A stretch of DNA of 64,000 bases from Caballeronia fortuita. GTDB taxonomy: Bacteria; Pseudomonadota; Gammaproteobacteria; Burkholderiales; Burkholderiaceae. Where the stretch lies: the NCBI RefSeq assembly GCF_001544835.2, contig NZ_FCNX02000020.1, forward strand, positions 53,022 to 117,021, read 5' to 3'. Made by a program: the position numbers and the translations under genes. The notes beneath the pieces were generated by a model, which saw nothing but the letters and a program-made list of their open reading frames with translations, made no database searches and was not told the origin of the DNA. Below, in pieces: positions 1 to 8,283 of this stretch; position 1 is the stretch's first letter; each line of letters starts with the position of its first letter.

Positions 1-819
1 ATCGTGCAGATGCAGTCGTCGGAATATCGCAACGCCGATGCGCTGCCGCCCGGCGCGGTGCTCGTCGTCGGTTCGGGGCAGTCGGGCGCGCAGATCGCGG
101 AGGACCTGCATCTCGCGGGCCGCAAGGTGCATCTCGCGGTCGGCGAGGCGCCGCGCTGCGCACGTTTCTACCGCGGCCGCGACGTCGTCGACTGGCTTGC
201 CGACATGCGTTACTACGACATGCCGGTGACCGATCATCCGCTGCGCGAAGGCGTGCGCGACAACACCAATCACTACGTCACCGGCCGCGACGGCGGGCGC
301 GACATAGACTTGCGCCGCTTTGCGCTCGAAGGCATGGAACTGTTCGGGCGCCTCGGAGATTTCCGCGACGGCAAGCTGCGCTTCGCCGCGAATCTGCGCG
401 CGAATCTCGACGACGCGGACGATACCTACAATCGCATCAACGCGAGCATCGACGGATTCATCGCGAAGCACGGCATCGATGCGCCGCCGCAAGCGCGCTA
501 CGAACCGCTATGGCAGCCCGCTTCCGAGCGCACCGAACTCGATCTGCAGGCGAGCGGGATCACCTCGATCGTGTGGTGCATCGGCTTCACGCCGGACTTC
601 GCTTGGCTCGACGCGCCGGTGTTCAACGGACGCGGCTATCCAGCGCATCTGCGCGGCGTGACGGCGGTGCCGGGGCTTTATTTCGTCGGCTTGCCGTGGC
701 TGCATACGTGGGGCTCGGGCCGCTTCTCCGGCGTCGCGCGCGATGCGCAATTCATCGTCGATACGATCTGCGCGGAACGGGCGAGCGCGCCGGATCGCGA
801 GTCGGCTGCGTGCGCGTGA
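1..819 (+). CDS. FAD-dependent oxidoreductase, MSMEG_0569/NitH-like (5' truncated by window)
   Basis: The reading frame is open from the first base, so only the C-terminal part (about 271 residues) is present. Near residues 19-28 a VLVVGSGQSG stretch forms a Rossmann dinucleotide fold, as in flavin monooxygenases. The tail around residues 229-246 (GLPWLHTWGSGRFSGVAR) and an internal WCIGF motif resemble the MSMEG_0569 family of flavin-dependent oxidoreductases. From memory, that family is the last member of the conserved Nit1C cluster (nitrilase, radical SAM, GNAT, AIR-synthase-like) linked to cyanide or nitrile use. If so, the rest of that cluster lies to the left of the window. The next gene starts 9 bp after the stop, so the two are probably co-transcribed. 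Family assignment is fairly sure; substrate is unknown. Confidence 0.75.
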   Translation: MVQMQSSEYRNADALPPGAVLVVGSGQSGAQIAEDLHLAGRKVHLAVGEAPRCARFYRGRDVVDWLADMRYYDMPVTDHPLREGVRDNTNHYVTGRDGGRDIDLRRFALEGMELFGRLGDFRDGKLRFAANLRANLDDADDTYNRINASIDGFIAKHGIDAPPQARYEPLWQPASERTELDLQASGITSIVWCIGFTPDFAWLDAPVFNGRGYPAHLRGVTAVPGLYFVGLPWLHTWGSGRFSGVARDAQFIVDTICAERASAPDRESAACA

Positions 820-828
820 AGGATCGTC

Positions 829-1653
829 ATGCATGATCACGCATCTTCTTATCGCGCCGGCATGCCGCAGCTGAATCTCGCGGGTCTGTCGGAGAACTGG
901 CTGCTGAAGGAATGCGGCGACCGGCACTGGGACGCGCTCGCGCGCGAAACGCAGAGCGACTTCATCGCCGATGAAGGCAGCCGCGCCTATGCGGCCTTCA
1001 CGTCGATCAGGCTGCATGCGAGCGGCATCCACGACGTGCGCGAGAACGATACGTTCGGCATTCGCACGGCGCTATCGCGCATCGGGCCGGTGCGTCATGT
1101 CAGCGAGCATCGCGTGGAAGGCGGGCGCGGCGAGATCGCTGCGCTGTCGATGCTGTCGACCTTCGTGCGCCGCACCGAAGCGCGCAGGAACCGCTCCGTC
1201 GCGCGGGCGACTTTTTCTGCGCTGAAAGGCCATGTCGCGCCGATGAGTCCGCTCGTCGCGGGTATGCAGGACAGGGCGCGCCGCTTGCGTCTGCGGGAGC
1301 ACGATGCGAACGTCGCCGCGCTCGGCTTGCACGATGCCGCGTGCGCGCCGCTCGAATTCGTGCCGTGTCCGTACAACGACTTCAACGGCGCGGACTTCCT
1401 CTATTTCGCGAGCTTTCAGGCGTTCGTCGATCGTGCGGAATGGCAGACGTGGCGTCTGCACGACGCGCCCGCGCTCGTATCGCGCGAACTGCACTATCAC
1501 GGCAACATTGACGTGGGCGAAAGCATCCGCCTGACGTTCCGCCGCGCGTTCCTCGACGACACGCGCATCGCGCACTGGTGTGAGATCGAACGCGGCAGCG
1601 ACGGCAGAAAGATCGCCGATGTCCTCACGCACAAAACAAGGAGACGCGCATGA
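829..1653 (+). CDS. LnmK-like / Pnap_2097-family biosynthetic acyltransferase-decarboxylase
   Basis: A 274-residue protein resembling the double hot-dog LnmK family. LnmK of leinamycin biosynthesis is a bifunctional acyltransferase/decarboxylase that turns methylmalonyl-CoA into a propionyl thioester on an acyl carrier protein. The most telling segment is PYNDFNGADFLYFASF near residues 183-198, which matches the conserved DFNGxxxLYFAxY-like core I remember for this family. The stop overlaps the start of the methylmalonyl-CoA mutase by 4 bp (ATGA), so the two are translationally coupled. That pairing fits a shared methylmalonyl-CoA intermediate. Whether this homologue keeps both activities cannot be read from sequence alone, and no acyl carrier protein or polyketide synthase gene is in the window. 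Confidence 0.65.
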   Translation: MHDHASSYRAGMPQLNLAGLSENWLLKECGDRHWDALARETQSDFIADEGSRAYAAFTSIRLHASGIHDVRENDTFGIRTALSRIGPVRHVSEHRVEGGRGEIAALSMLSTFVRRTEARRNRSVARATFSALKGHVAPMSPLVAGMQDRARRLRLREHDANVAALGLHDAACAPLEFVPCPYNDFNGADFLYFASFQAFVDRAEWQTWRLHDAPALVSRELHYHGNIDVGESIRLTFRRAFLDDTRIAHWCEIERGSDGRKIADVLTHKTRRRA

Positions 1654-3866
1654 GCCGTCCTCGCCGTGTTCCGCTAAAGCCGCTTTATACGCAAGCGGAT
1701 ATCGAGGGCATCGCGCATCTCGGCACGCAACCCGGCGCCGCGCCATTCGTGCGCGGGCCGTATGCGTCGATGTACACAGCCAGGCCCTGGACGATTCGCC
1801 AGTACGCCGGTTACGCCGACGCCGCCGATTCCAATCTCGCGTTGCGCCGGGCGCTCGAACGCGGTGCGCAGGGGCTGTCGATCGCCTTCGACTTGCCGAC
1901 GCAGCTCGGCTACGATTCCACCGACGACGCAGCGCGTGCCGACGTCGGTCTCACGGGCGTGGCGATCGATACGGTCGAAGACATGACGCGTCTTTTCGAC
2001 GGCATCGCGCTCGATCGCGTATCCGTCTCGATGACGATGAACGGTGCGGTGCTGCCGGTGCTCGCGGCGTTCATCGTCGCGGCGGAGGAGCGCGGCATTC
2101 CGATGACGGCCCTTCGCGGCACGGTGCAGAACGACATCCTCAAGGAGTTCATGGTGCGCAACACGTGGGTGTTCGCGCCGCAGCCGTCGATGCGGATCGT
2201 TGCGGACGTTGCGCAGTTTCTCGGCGAACATATGCCGCGTTTCAACGCATTGTCCGTATCGGGCTATCACTTTCAGGAAGGCGGCGCCGACGCATCGCTC
2301 GAACTCGCGCTCACGTTCTCGAACGCCATTGCGTACGTTCGCGCGCTGCGTGAACGAGGCTTGCCCGTCGATGACGTGTGCGAGCAGTTGAGCTTTTTCT
2401 TCGGCACGGGCACGGACTTTTATACGGAGATCGCCAAACTGCGCGCGGCGCGTTTGCTATGGTCGCGCATTGCCGGGGACGAGGGCGCATCGACCGCGAA
2501 GAGCCGCGCGCTGCGGATGCACTGTCAGACGTCGGGCTGGACGTTGAGCGCCACGCGCACGCAAAACAACATCGTGCGCACGACCGTCGAAGCGATGGCG
2601 GCCGTGTTCGGCGGCACGCAGTCGCTGCATACGAATGCATTTGACGAGGCGCTCGCGTTGCCGTCCGCGTCCGCCGCGCAACTCGCGCGCGACACGCAAC
2701 TGATTCTCCAGCACGAGATGGGGCTGTGCGATGTCATCGATCCATGGGCCGGCTCGTACATGATGGAGTCGTTGACGGCGCGTCTCGCGGATCGGGCGCG
2801 CGCGATCATCGACGAAGTCGAGGCGCTCGGCGGCGCATTCGAAGCGATCCGCACGGGCTGGGCGCAGCGCAAGATTCGCGAGCACGCGGCGGCGGCGCAG
2901 ATGCGTATCGATGCGGGCGAGCAGGTCATCGTCGGCGTGAATGCGTTCCGCGCAGCCGAAGCCGATCAGGATGAAGATAACGACTCGCCCGCGTGCCTCG
3001 CCATCGACGGCGAATGCGTGCGCATGCAACAGTCGCGCAGACTCGCCGACGTCAAGCTGCGCCGCGACGATAGACGGTTGCGCGCAACGCTCGCGGCATT
3101 GACGCGCGCCGCGCGTGAGGACAACGGCAATTTGCTCGCGGCGACGATCGAGTGCATGCGCGCGCGGGCGACAGTCGGCGAATGCACGCGCGCGCTCGAG
3201 GCCGTCTGGCCGCGTCATGCGCAGGACACGAGCGATTCGCCGCACGCGCACGAAACGCACGTTCGCGAAGATGTGCAATGGCGCGCGGCGTGCGTGGAAG
3301 TTGCTCGGCTGCGTGAGAAGCTAGGCAGAAAGCCGTGCTTGTTGATGGCGAAGCTCGGACTCGACGGGCACGATCGCGGCGCGAGCGTGGTGTCGTCTGC
3401 ATTGAAGGACGCGGGCTTCGACGTGACGATGACCGGCCTCTTCGCTTCGCCGATGCATGCCGCAGACCTCGCCGCGCAACTCGCCGCGCAAGAACGTTGC
3501 GACGTGATCGGCGTTTCTTCGCTCGGCGGCGCGCACATGCCGCTGGTGCTTCAGTTGATGCGCGAGCTTGAACGAAAGGGCGTGCGCGCGCCCGTGGTCG
3601 TCGGCGGCATCGTGCCCGATGCACACGCTTGCGCGCTGCGCGATGCAGGCGTGGCGGACGTCTTCGCGCCGGGCGCCACGATGCACGCGATCATCGAGCG
3701 GCTCGTGCAACTGATCGAAGTCCGCTTTTCATCGCAGCACGCCGCGCGCTATATGGCGTCCAGTGCCTTCGCGAGTCTCGCCACCGTGCCTTCGATATCG
3801 TGCAGCTTGTCGAGTCCGAACAAGCCGATGCGAAAGGTGCTGAAATCCGCGGGCTCGTCGCATTGA
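1650..3866 (+). CDS. Methylmalonyl-CoA mutase (B12-dependent), with unusual C-terminal tail
   Basis: A single-chain mutase of 738 residues. The N-terminal TIM-barrel domain carries PWTIRQYAG, RGTVQNDILKEFMVRNT and SGYHFQEGGA. The Arg in FMVRNT is the position that binds the substrate carboxylate in methylmalonyl-CoA mutases and is Gln in isobutyryl-CoA mutases, so methylmalonyl specificity is likely. TQSLHTNAFDEALALPS is the usual substrate-domain signature. The C-terminal B12 domain has DGHDRGASVV, whose His would coordinate cobalt. It interconverts succinyl-CoA and methylmalonyl-CoA. The last 45 or so residues after LIEVRF do not look like the family. They are encoded by sequence antisense to the 3' end of the facing aminotransferase, a 118-bp tail-to-tail overlap. 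No MeaB-type chaperone is nearby. Confidence 0.88.
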   Translation: MSRPRRVPLKPLYTQADIEGIAHLGTQPGAAPFVRGPYASMYTARPWTIRQYAGYADAADSNLALRRALERGAQGLSIAFDLPTQLGYDSTDDAARADVGLTGVAIDTVEDMTRLFDGIALDRVSVSMTMNGAVLPVLAAFIVAAEERGIPMTALRGTVQNDILKEFMVRNTWVFAPQPSMRIVADVAQFLGEHMPRFNALSVSGYHFQEGGADASLELALTFSNAIAYVRALRERGLPVDDVCEQLSFFFGTGTDFYTEIAKLRAARLLWSRIAGDEGASTAKSRALRMHCQTSGWTLSATRTQNNIVRTTVEAMAAVFGGTQSLHTNAFDEALALPSASAAQLARDTQLILQHEMGLCDVIDPWAGSYMMESLTARLADRARAIIDEVEALGGAFEAIRTGWAQRKIREHAAAAQMRIDAGEQVIVGVNAFRAAEADQDEDNDSPACLAIDGECVRMQQSRRLADVKLRRDDRRLRATLAALTRAAREDNGNLLAATIECMRARATVGECTRALEAVWPRHAQDTSDSPHAHETHVREDVQWRAACVEVARLREKLGRKPCLLMAKLGLDGHDRGASVVSSALKDAGFDVTMTGLFASPMHAADLAAQLAAQERCDVIGVSSLGGAHMPLVLQLMRELERKGVRAPVVVGGIVPDAHACALRDAGVADVFAPGATMHAIIERLVQLIEVRFSSQHAARYMASSAFASLATVPSISCSLSSPNKPMRKVLKSAGSSH

Positions 3867-4873
3867 AGCGGCACGCCGGCCGCGATCTGCACGCCGGCGT
3901 CGGCGAACTTCTTGCCGGAGCGGATGCCGTCGTCGTCCGTGTAGCAGACGACGACGCCCGGCGCCTCGAAACCCTGCGCCGCCACGCTCCTGAAGCCTTT
4001 TTCGGCCAGCAGGGCGCGGATACGCCTGCCGAGTTCGAGCTGCTCCGCTTTGACCTTGTCGAAGCCGTATGCGTCGGTTTCCTTCATCACGTCGCGCAGC
4101 GTCGCGAGCGCGTCCGTGGGCATCGTGGCGTGATACGCGAAGCCGCCTTTCTCGTAGGCTTCCATGATCTGCAGCCATTTGCGCAGATCGCAGGCGAAGC
4201 TCGTGCTCGTCGTGGCGTCGATTCGTTCGCGCGCGAGCGGGCCGAGCATGACGAGCCCGCAACACGGCGACGCGCTCCATCCCTTTTGCGGCGCGCTGAC
4301 GAGGATATCGACGCCGCTCGCTTCCATGTCGACCCAGGCGGTGCCCGACGCAATGCAATCGAGCACGAACATGCCGCCGACGGCATGAACCGCGTCGGAC
4401 ACCGCGCGAATGTAGGCATCGGGCAGCATGATTCCGGCTGCGGTTTCGACGTGCGGCGCGAAGACGAGATCGGGCTTGTCCCGCGAGATCGCGGCAACGA
4501 CTTCCTCGATCGGCGGCGGGGCATACGCGGCCTGCCGTCCTTCTTCGACGGGACGCGCCTTCAGCACGATCGATTCGGACGGGATGCCGCCCATGTCGAA
4601 TATCTGCGACCAGCGGTAGCTGAACCAGCCGTTGCGGATGACGAGGCACTTCTTGTTCGTCGCGAACTGCCGGGCGACGGCTTCCATGCCGAACGTGCCG
4701 CTGCCCGGAACCACGATCGCCGCTTTCGCGTTGTAGACTTTTTTCAGGCCGTCGGAGATGTCGCGGAGCACGCCTTGAAAGCGGCGCGACATGTGATTGA
4801 TGGACCGGTCGCTGTACACGACCGAATATTCGAGGAGCCCCTCGCGGTCGACGTCGGGAAGTAGGCCTGGCAC
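3749..4873 (-). CDS. Class V PLP-dependent aminotransferase (alanine-glyoxylate/serine-pyruvate type)
   Basis: A 374-residue fold-type I aminotransferase of class V. The PLP lysine is K197 in SAPQKGWSASP, the pyridine-nitrogen Asp is D172 in VLDCIAS, and HVETAAG (141-147) is the stacking-His segment. GSGTFGMEA near 57-65 binds the cofactor phosphate. The family moves amino groups between small amino acids and glyoxylate or pyruvate. It starts at GTG 4873, preceded by a good GGAGG six bases upstream. It converges on the methylmalonyl-CoA mutase and overlaps it. It could form one metabolic neighbourhood with the oxidoreductase/mutase genes, but nothing in the sequence proves this. The amino donor and acceptor are not predictable. 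Confidence 0.85.
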   Translation of the reverse strand: MPGLLPDVDREGLLEYSVVYSDRSINHMSRRFQGVLRDISDGLKKVYNAKAAIVVPGSGTFGMEAVARQFATNKKCLVIRNGWFSYRWSQIFDMGGIPSESIVLKARPVEEGRQAAYAPPPIEEVVAAISRDKPDLVFAPHVETAAGIMLPDAYIRAVSDAVHAVGGMFVLDCIASGTAWVDMEASGVDILVSAPQKGWSASPCCGLVMLGPLARERIDATTSTSFACDLRKWLQIMEAYEKGGFAYHATMPTDALATLRDVMKETDAYGFDKVKAEQLELGRRIRALLAEKGFRSVAAQGFEAPGVVVCYTDDDGIRSGKKFADAGVQIAAGVPLQCDEPADFSTFRIGLFGLDKLHDIEGTVARLAKALDAI

Positions 4874-4957
4874 GTTCGCCTCCGGTAATACCGAATTTAG
4901 GAATCGAAATCCGATTCTGGCGAAAGCCGCGTGCGGCGGCAGAAAGGCCGCGCGCCG

Positions 4958-6853
4958 CTATGCAGGCACCACGCTCATGCGCGTGACTTCGTGCTTGCGA
5001 ATGAGATCGTAGACATAGGCGCCGGGCACCGTCTCGTTCTTCGAAAGCGCGAGCGTGACATCGTGCAGGATCGCACGATTGCGCCTGAGTAGATCGAAGC
5101 AGCGTTCGTTCATGTCGTTCAGCAGCGTGTTGGCCTGGTCGATCGCGCGGTCGAGTTGACGTCCGGCACTCTCGCGCGGCAAGGCGGCGAGGCTGAACAG
5201 GTTGCCTTCGCGGCCGAAACCGAGCCGCGACACCATCTCGAGACTGATACGCGATGCTTCCTGCAAGTCCTGCGCCGCGCCGCTCGATGCCTCACCGAAC
5301 ATCAGCAGTTCCGCGTTGCGCCCGCCGAGCAGCACCATCAATTCTTTTTCGAGTTCGCTTTGCCGATAAAGATGCTTGTCCTGGGGCTTGGTGATGAGCG
5401 CCATGCCGAGCGCGCCGCCGCGCGGCAGCACGGTCAGTTCTTCCAGCACGCCCGCGCCCAGCAGCGCCGCGACGATGCCATGCCCGGCCTCGTGCACGCC
5501 GACGCGCCGCACTTCGTCCGCATCGAGCGCTTGCTGCGCGCCGCTCACGTCGCCGATACGCACGACCTTGACCGCTTCGCGCAGATGCGCCGCGCACACC
5601 GCGCTCGCGCCTTGCCTGCGCGCGATTAGCCCGGCCTGATTGACGATCGTCGACAGCGACGCGGGCGAAAGGCCCACCGTCAGCCGCGCGAGCTGATCGC
5701 AGTCGATATCCGTCGCGCGCGACGGCAGCTTGCCGAGGTAATACTCGAAGATCTTCACGCGATCCGCTACGTCCGGCAGACGCACCTGCACGATGCGATC
5801 GAAGCGTCCCGGGCGGCGCAGCGCTTCGTCGATATTCTCGGGAAAGTTGGTCGCCGCAACGACGATCACGCCTTCGTTCTTCTCGAAGCCGTCCATTTCC
5901 GCGAGCAGTTGATTGATGATGCGGTTGCTTTCGGCATCGGCGGAACCGGATGCGCCGCTCGTGCGCGCGGCAAGGCCGTCGGCTTCGTCGATGAAAATCA
6001 CGACCGGGCCGCGCTTGCGCGCCGTCTTGAAGAGATGCTTGACCTTCTGGATGCCTGCGCCGTAATACTTCGCGCTGAAAAAACTGCCCGTGATCGCGAT
6101 GAAATGCGCGCCGCATTCGCCCGCCAGCGCCTGCGCGAGCCGCGTCTTGCCGACGCCCGGACCGCCCGTCATCAGCACGCCGCACGGCGGCCGAATCCCC
6201 ATGCGCGTGAACGACTTCGGATCGCGCAGATACGCCTTGATGTCTTCGAGCGCGGCCTTCGCTTCGAGTGCGCCGATCACGTCGTGAAAACGTATGTCGG
6301 GCGGCTCGGCGATCAGCGTGGCGTCGCCCTTCGTCTCGCGGCGGATGAACCAGAACATCAACGCGAGCATCAGCAGCGACAGCAACATGCTGGCCGAATC
6401 GCGCAACATGCCGAGCAATGCGCCGATGCCCGTCTGCGCACCGATCGATACGTTCGGCAGCCACGCGATCTGATAGTCGGGCGCGCTTTCGCCCTTGTTC
6501 GGCGCGAGCAGCAGCGACTGTGAGAACACCGCGAAGCGATCGGTGACAAAGTAGCGCGCGCCGCTTTTCGTCGATACGAGCATGGCGTCGAGCGTCACGC
6601 CGATCGCGGACACGCGCTTCTCGCGGATATCCGCGAGCATCTGCGAGACGTCCTTTTCGGTATGCGCCCACGGCGACGGATCGTGCCGCATCTGATAGAC
6701 GATGCTCGCCGCCGGCAACGGATCGGCCCGCCGGTTCGCCGTGCCGTGACGCAGCGCCGCCGCGCCGACCGCGATCAGCACGGCGACGAGCGCGGCGAAT
6801 GCGATCAGCCGCCGCCCGCGCGGGGTCCATCGTCCGTTCTTTCCCGGTTTCAT
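4958..6853 (-). CDS. FtsH-like membrane AAA+ zinc metalloprotease, stand-alone paralogue
   Basis: About 631 residues from ATG 6853, which has GAGGA about nine bases upstream; a longer frame up to 6904 lacks such a site. The order is FtsH-like: TM helix near 14-33, a periplasmic segment, a second TM near 155-170, then the AAA module with Walker A GGPGVGKT (230-237), Walker B VIFIDEAD (285-292) and the second region of homology ending RRPGRFDR (about 346-353). The zinc motif HEAGH (454-458) and a downstream GAAQDL, which should supply the third ligand, indicate an active peptidase. Members degrade membrane and regulatory proteins. Housekeeping ftsH sits next to rrmJ and folP; here the neighbours are unrelated, so this is an accessory copy of unknown target. 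Confidence 0.88.
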   Translation of the reverse strand: MKPGKNGRWTPRGRRLIAFAALVAVLIAVGAAALRHGTANRRADPLPAASIVYQMRHDPSPWAHTEKDVSQMLADIREKRVSAIGVTLDAMLVSTKSGARYFVTDRFAVFSQSLLLAPNKGESAPDYQIAWLPNVSIGAQTGIGALLGMLRDSASMLLSLLMLALMFWFIRRETKGDATLIAEPPDIRFHDVIGALEAKAALEDIKAYLRDPKSFTRMGIRPPCGVLMTGGPGVGKTRLAQALAGECGAHFIAITGSFFSAKYYGAGIQKVKHLFKTARKRGPVVIFIDEADGLAARTSGASGSADAESNRIINQLLAEMDGFEKNEGVIVVAATNFPENIDEALRRPGRFDRIVQVRLPDVADRVKIFEYYLGKLPSRATDIDCDQLARLTVGLSPASLSTIVNQAGLIARRQGASAVCAAHLREAVKVVRIGDVSGAQQALDADEVRRVGVHEAGHGIVAALLGAGVLEELTVLPRGGALGMALITKPQDKHLYRQSELEKELMVLLGGRNAELLMFGEASSGAAQDLQEASRISLEMVSRLGFGREGNLFSLAALPRESAGRQLDRAIDQANTLLNDMNERCFDLLRRNRAILHDVTLALSKNETVPGAYVYDLIRKHEVTRMSVVPA

Positions 6854-6982
6854 GGGTTCGTCCTCGTATCGCATCCGTATGCGTGCCCGCGCGGCCAGCG
6901 GCATCGCACGATGCTCAGGCTACGGATGTTGCCCGCGTGGAGGATTCGCGTCCGTGCGTATAACCGCTTTGCGCGGGCGCGC

Positions 6983-8014
6983 CTATTCGGCGAGGCCCGA
7001 CGACTCGCGGATCACGAGTTCCGGCAGCGCCGGCGATACGGACTGCGCGCCGCCCGCGCCGCCGAGATGCGCGAACAGGAGATCGACGGCCTGCGAGGCC
7101 ATGTCGTCGAGATGGAGATCGACGGCGGTGAGCGGCGGGCGGCAACTGCGCGCGCGCGTGCCGTCGTAGCGCGTGACGACCTTGATGTCGTGCGGCACGC
7201 GTTTGCCCGCCTGCGCGATGGCATCGACCGCGCCCACGGCGAACGCGTCGACGAGCGCGCACAGGCCGTCCACTTGCGGATGCGCGCGCAGCAGGTCCGC
7301 GCACGCCGCGCGGCCCGCGTCCTCGCCGCCGGATTCGTCCGCCGTCGCAATCACCGGCGTCATGCCGTGCGCCTCGCAGAAGCGCTCGTAGGTCGCGCGC
7401 GCCTCGACGTACGAATTGCGCTGTTGCGCGCCGACGAGCAGCGCGATGTGCCCGCTGCCGCGCTCGCGCAAGTGGTCGAGCAACAGCGAAGTCGTTGCGG
7501 ACGAATGGATATCGACGTAAGGCACGGCATCGTTGCCCGTCTGACGTCCGAGGCATACGACAGGCAGGCCGCGCTCCTGCAGATGCGCGACGTTGGCGTC
7601 GTCGGCGGTGGGTTCGATGACGATCGCGCCGTCGATATCGAGCTGCTCCAGCGGCAGGCGGCCCGCCATCACCGGCGGCACGAGCACCAGCGCGAGTCCG
7701 CGCGTGAGTGCGGCGGCGGCGGCGACGGCGGCGACTTCCATCAGGAAGCCGAGCCGCGACGCGCCGCCCGCGATCTCGAACGGCATCGACGAAATGAGCG
7801 CGATGGTATGCGCCTCGCCCGTGCGCAGCCGCTGCGCCCGCACGCTCGGACGATAGCCGAGCGCGCGCGCCGCCGCCTTCACGCGTTCGCGTGTCTGCGG
7901 GTCGACATAGCCCTTCTCGTTGAGCGCATGAGAGACGGTCGTCGTGGAAACGCCGGCCGCGCGCGCCACATCGGCGATCGTCGGGCGCTGTCTGGGCGGC
8001 GTTGGGCTCGGCAT
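6983..8014 (-). CDS. LacI-family transcriptional regulator
   Basis: A 343-residue regulator starting at ATG 8014, which has GAGGA about ten bases upstream. The N-terminus has the LacI HTH and hinge (PTIADVARAAGVSTTTVSHALN, roughly residues 12-32, then RVKAAARALGYRP). A periplasmic-binding-protein-like sensor domain follows, including DGAIVIEPTADD and GHIALLVG. It is divergent from a nucleobase permease/amidohydrolase operon. The gap holds two CAAATCGATTTG palindromes with the central CG typical of LacI operators, so local repression relieved by a purine- or pyrimidine-like ligand is likely. The effector is inferred from the neighbours only. Confidence 0.9.
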   Translation of the reverse strand: MPSPTPPRQRPTIADVARAAGVSTTTVSHALNEKGYVDPQTRERVKAAARALGYRPSVRAQRLRTGEAHTIALISSMPFEIAGGASRLGFLMEVAAVAAAAALTRGLALVLVPPVMAGRLPLEQLDIDGAIVIEPTADDANVAHLQERGLPVVCLGRQTGNDAVPYVDIHSSATTSLLLDHLRERGSGHIALLVGAQQRNSYVEARATYERFCEAHGMTPVIATADESGGEDAGRAACADLLRAHPQVDGLCALVDAFAVGAVDAIAQAGKRVPHDIKVVTRYDGTRARSCRPPLTAVDLHLDDMASQAVDLLFAHLGGAGGAQSVSPALPELVIRESSGLAE

Positions 8015-8131
8015 GCGGGTTCCTCGCGTGTGGCTCGATTCAGTGATGCGGGATTCTCGCACGCGGACGGCTGGCCATCCCGATGACGACAGGGCGAGCG
8101 AAAGCGCGTCCACATTAGTCGATTCCCTGTC

Positions 8132-8160
8132 TTGACAAGCGATAAATGACGCACCATTCT
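8132..8160 (+). promoter_or_regulatory. Candidate sigma70 promoter of the permease operon
   Basis: TTGACA at 8132-8137, a 17-base gap, then CATTCT at 8155-8160, which matches the -10 consensus at three of six positions. The first LacI-type palindrome starts 8 bases downstream, where a bound repressor would block initiation. The -35 is perfect; the -10 is weak, so the exact start is uncertain. Confidence 0.45.
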
Positions 8161-8167
8161 ACGATCA

Positions 8168-8179
8168 CAAATCGATTTG
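8168..8179. promoter_or_regulatory. LacI-type operator 1 (CAAATCGATTTG)
   Basis: A perfect 12-bp palindrome, CAAATCGATTTG, followed by GGG. It shares its core with the longer palindrome at 8209-8224. The two centres are 43 bp apart, about four helical turns, which would suit looping or cooperative binding by the adjacent LacI regulator. Confidence 0.7.
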
Positions 8180-8208
8180 GGGCAGCCGCCCATTTTATTT
8201 ATCGCTTT

Positions 8209-8224
8209 CCCAAATCGATTTGGG
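8209..8224. promoter_or_regulatory. LacI-type operator 2 (CCCAAATCGATTTGGG)
   Basis: A perfect 16-bp palindrome with a central CG, the hallmark of LacI-family operators. It lies 60 bp before the permease start and between the divergent lacI-type gene and the permease. It is longer and more symmetrical than operator 1, so it may be the primary site. Confidence 0.75.
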
Positions 8225-8283
8225 ATGCGCGAATATCGAAACGACCGAACGGTCGTTCTCACGGCACATAGGAGACAAACCAA

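Noticed and set aside
3629..4864. Long plus-strand frame opposite the aminotransferase
   Set aside because: It is an antisense shadow of an intact class V aminotransferase and has an Arg/Ala/Asp-rich composition with no family pattern.
6662..8086. 474-codon plus-strand frame across the FtsH and LacI genes
   Set aside because: High-GC shadow of two well-supported minus-strand genes; low-complexity Arg/Ala composition and no ribosome site.
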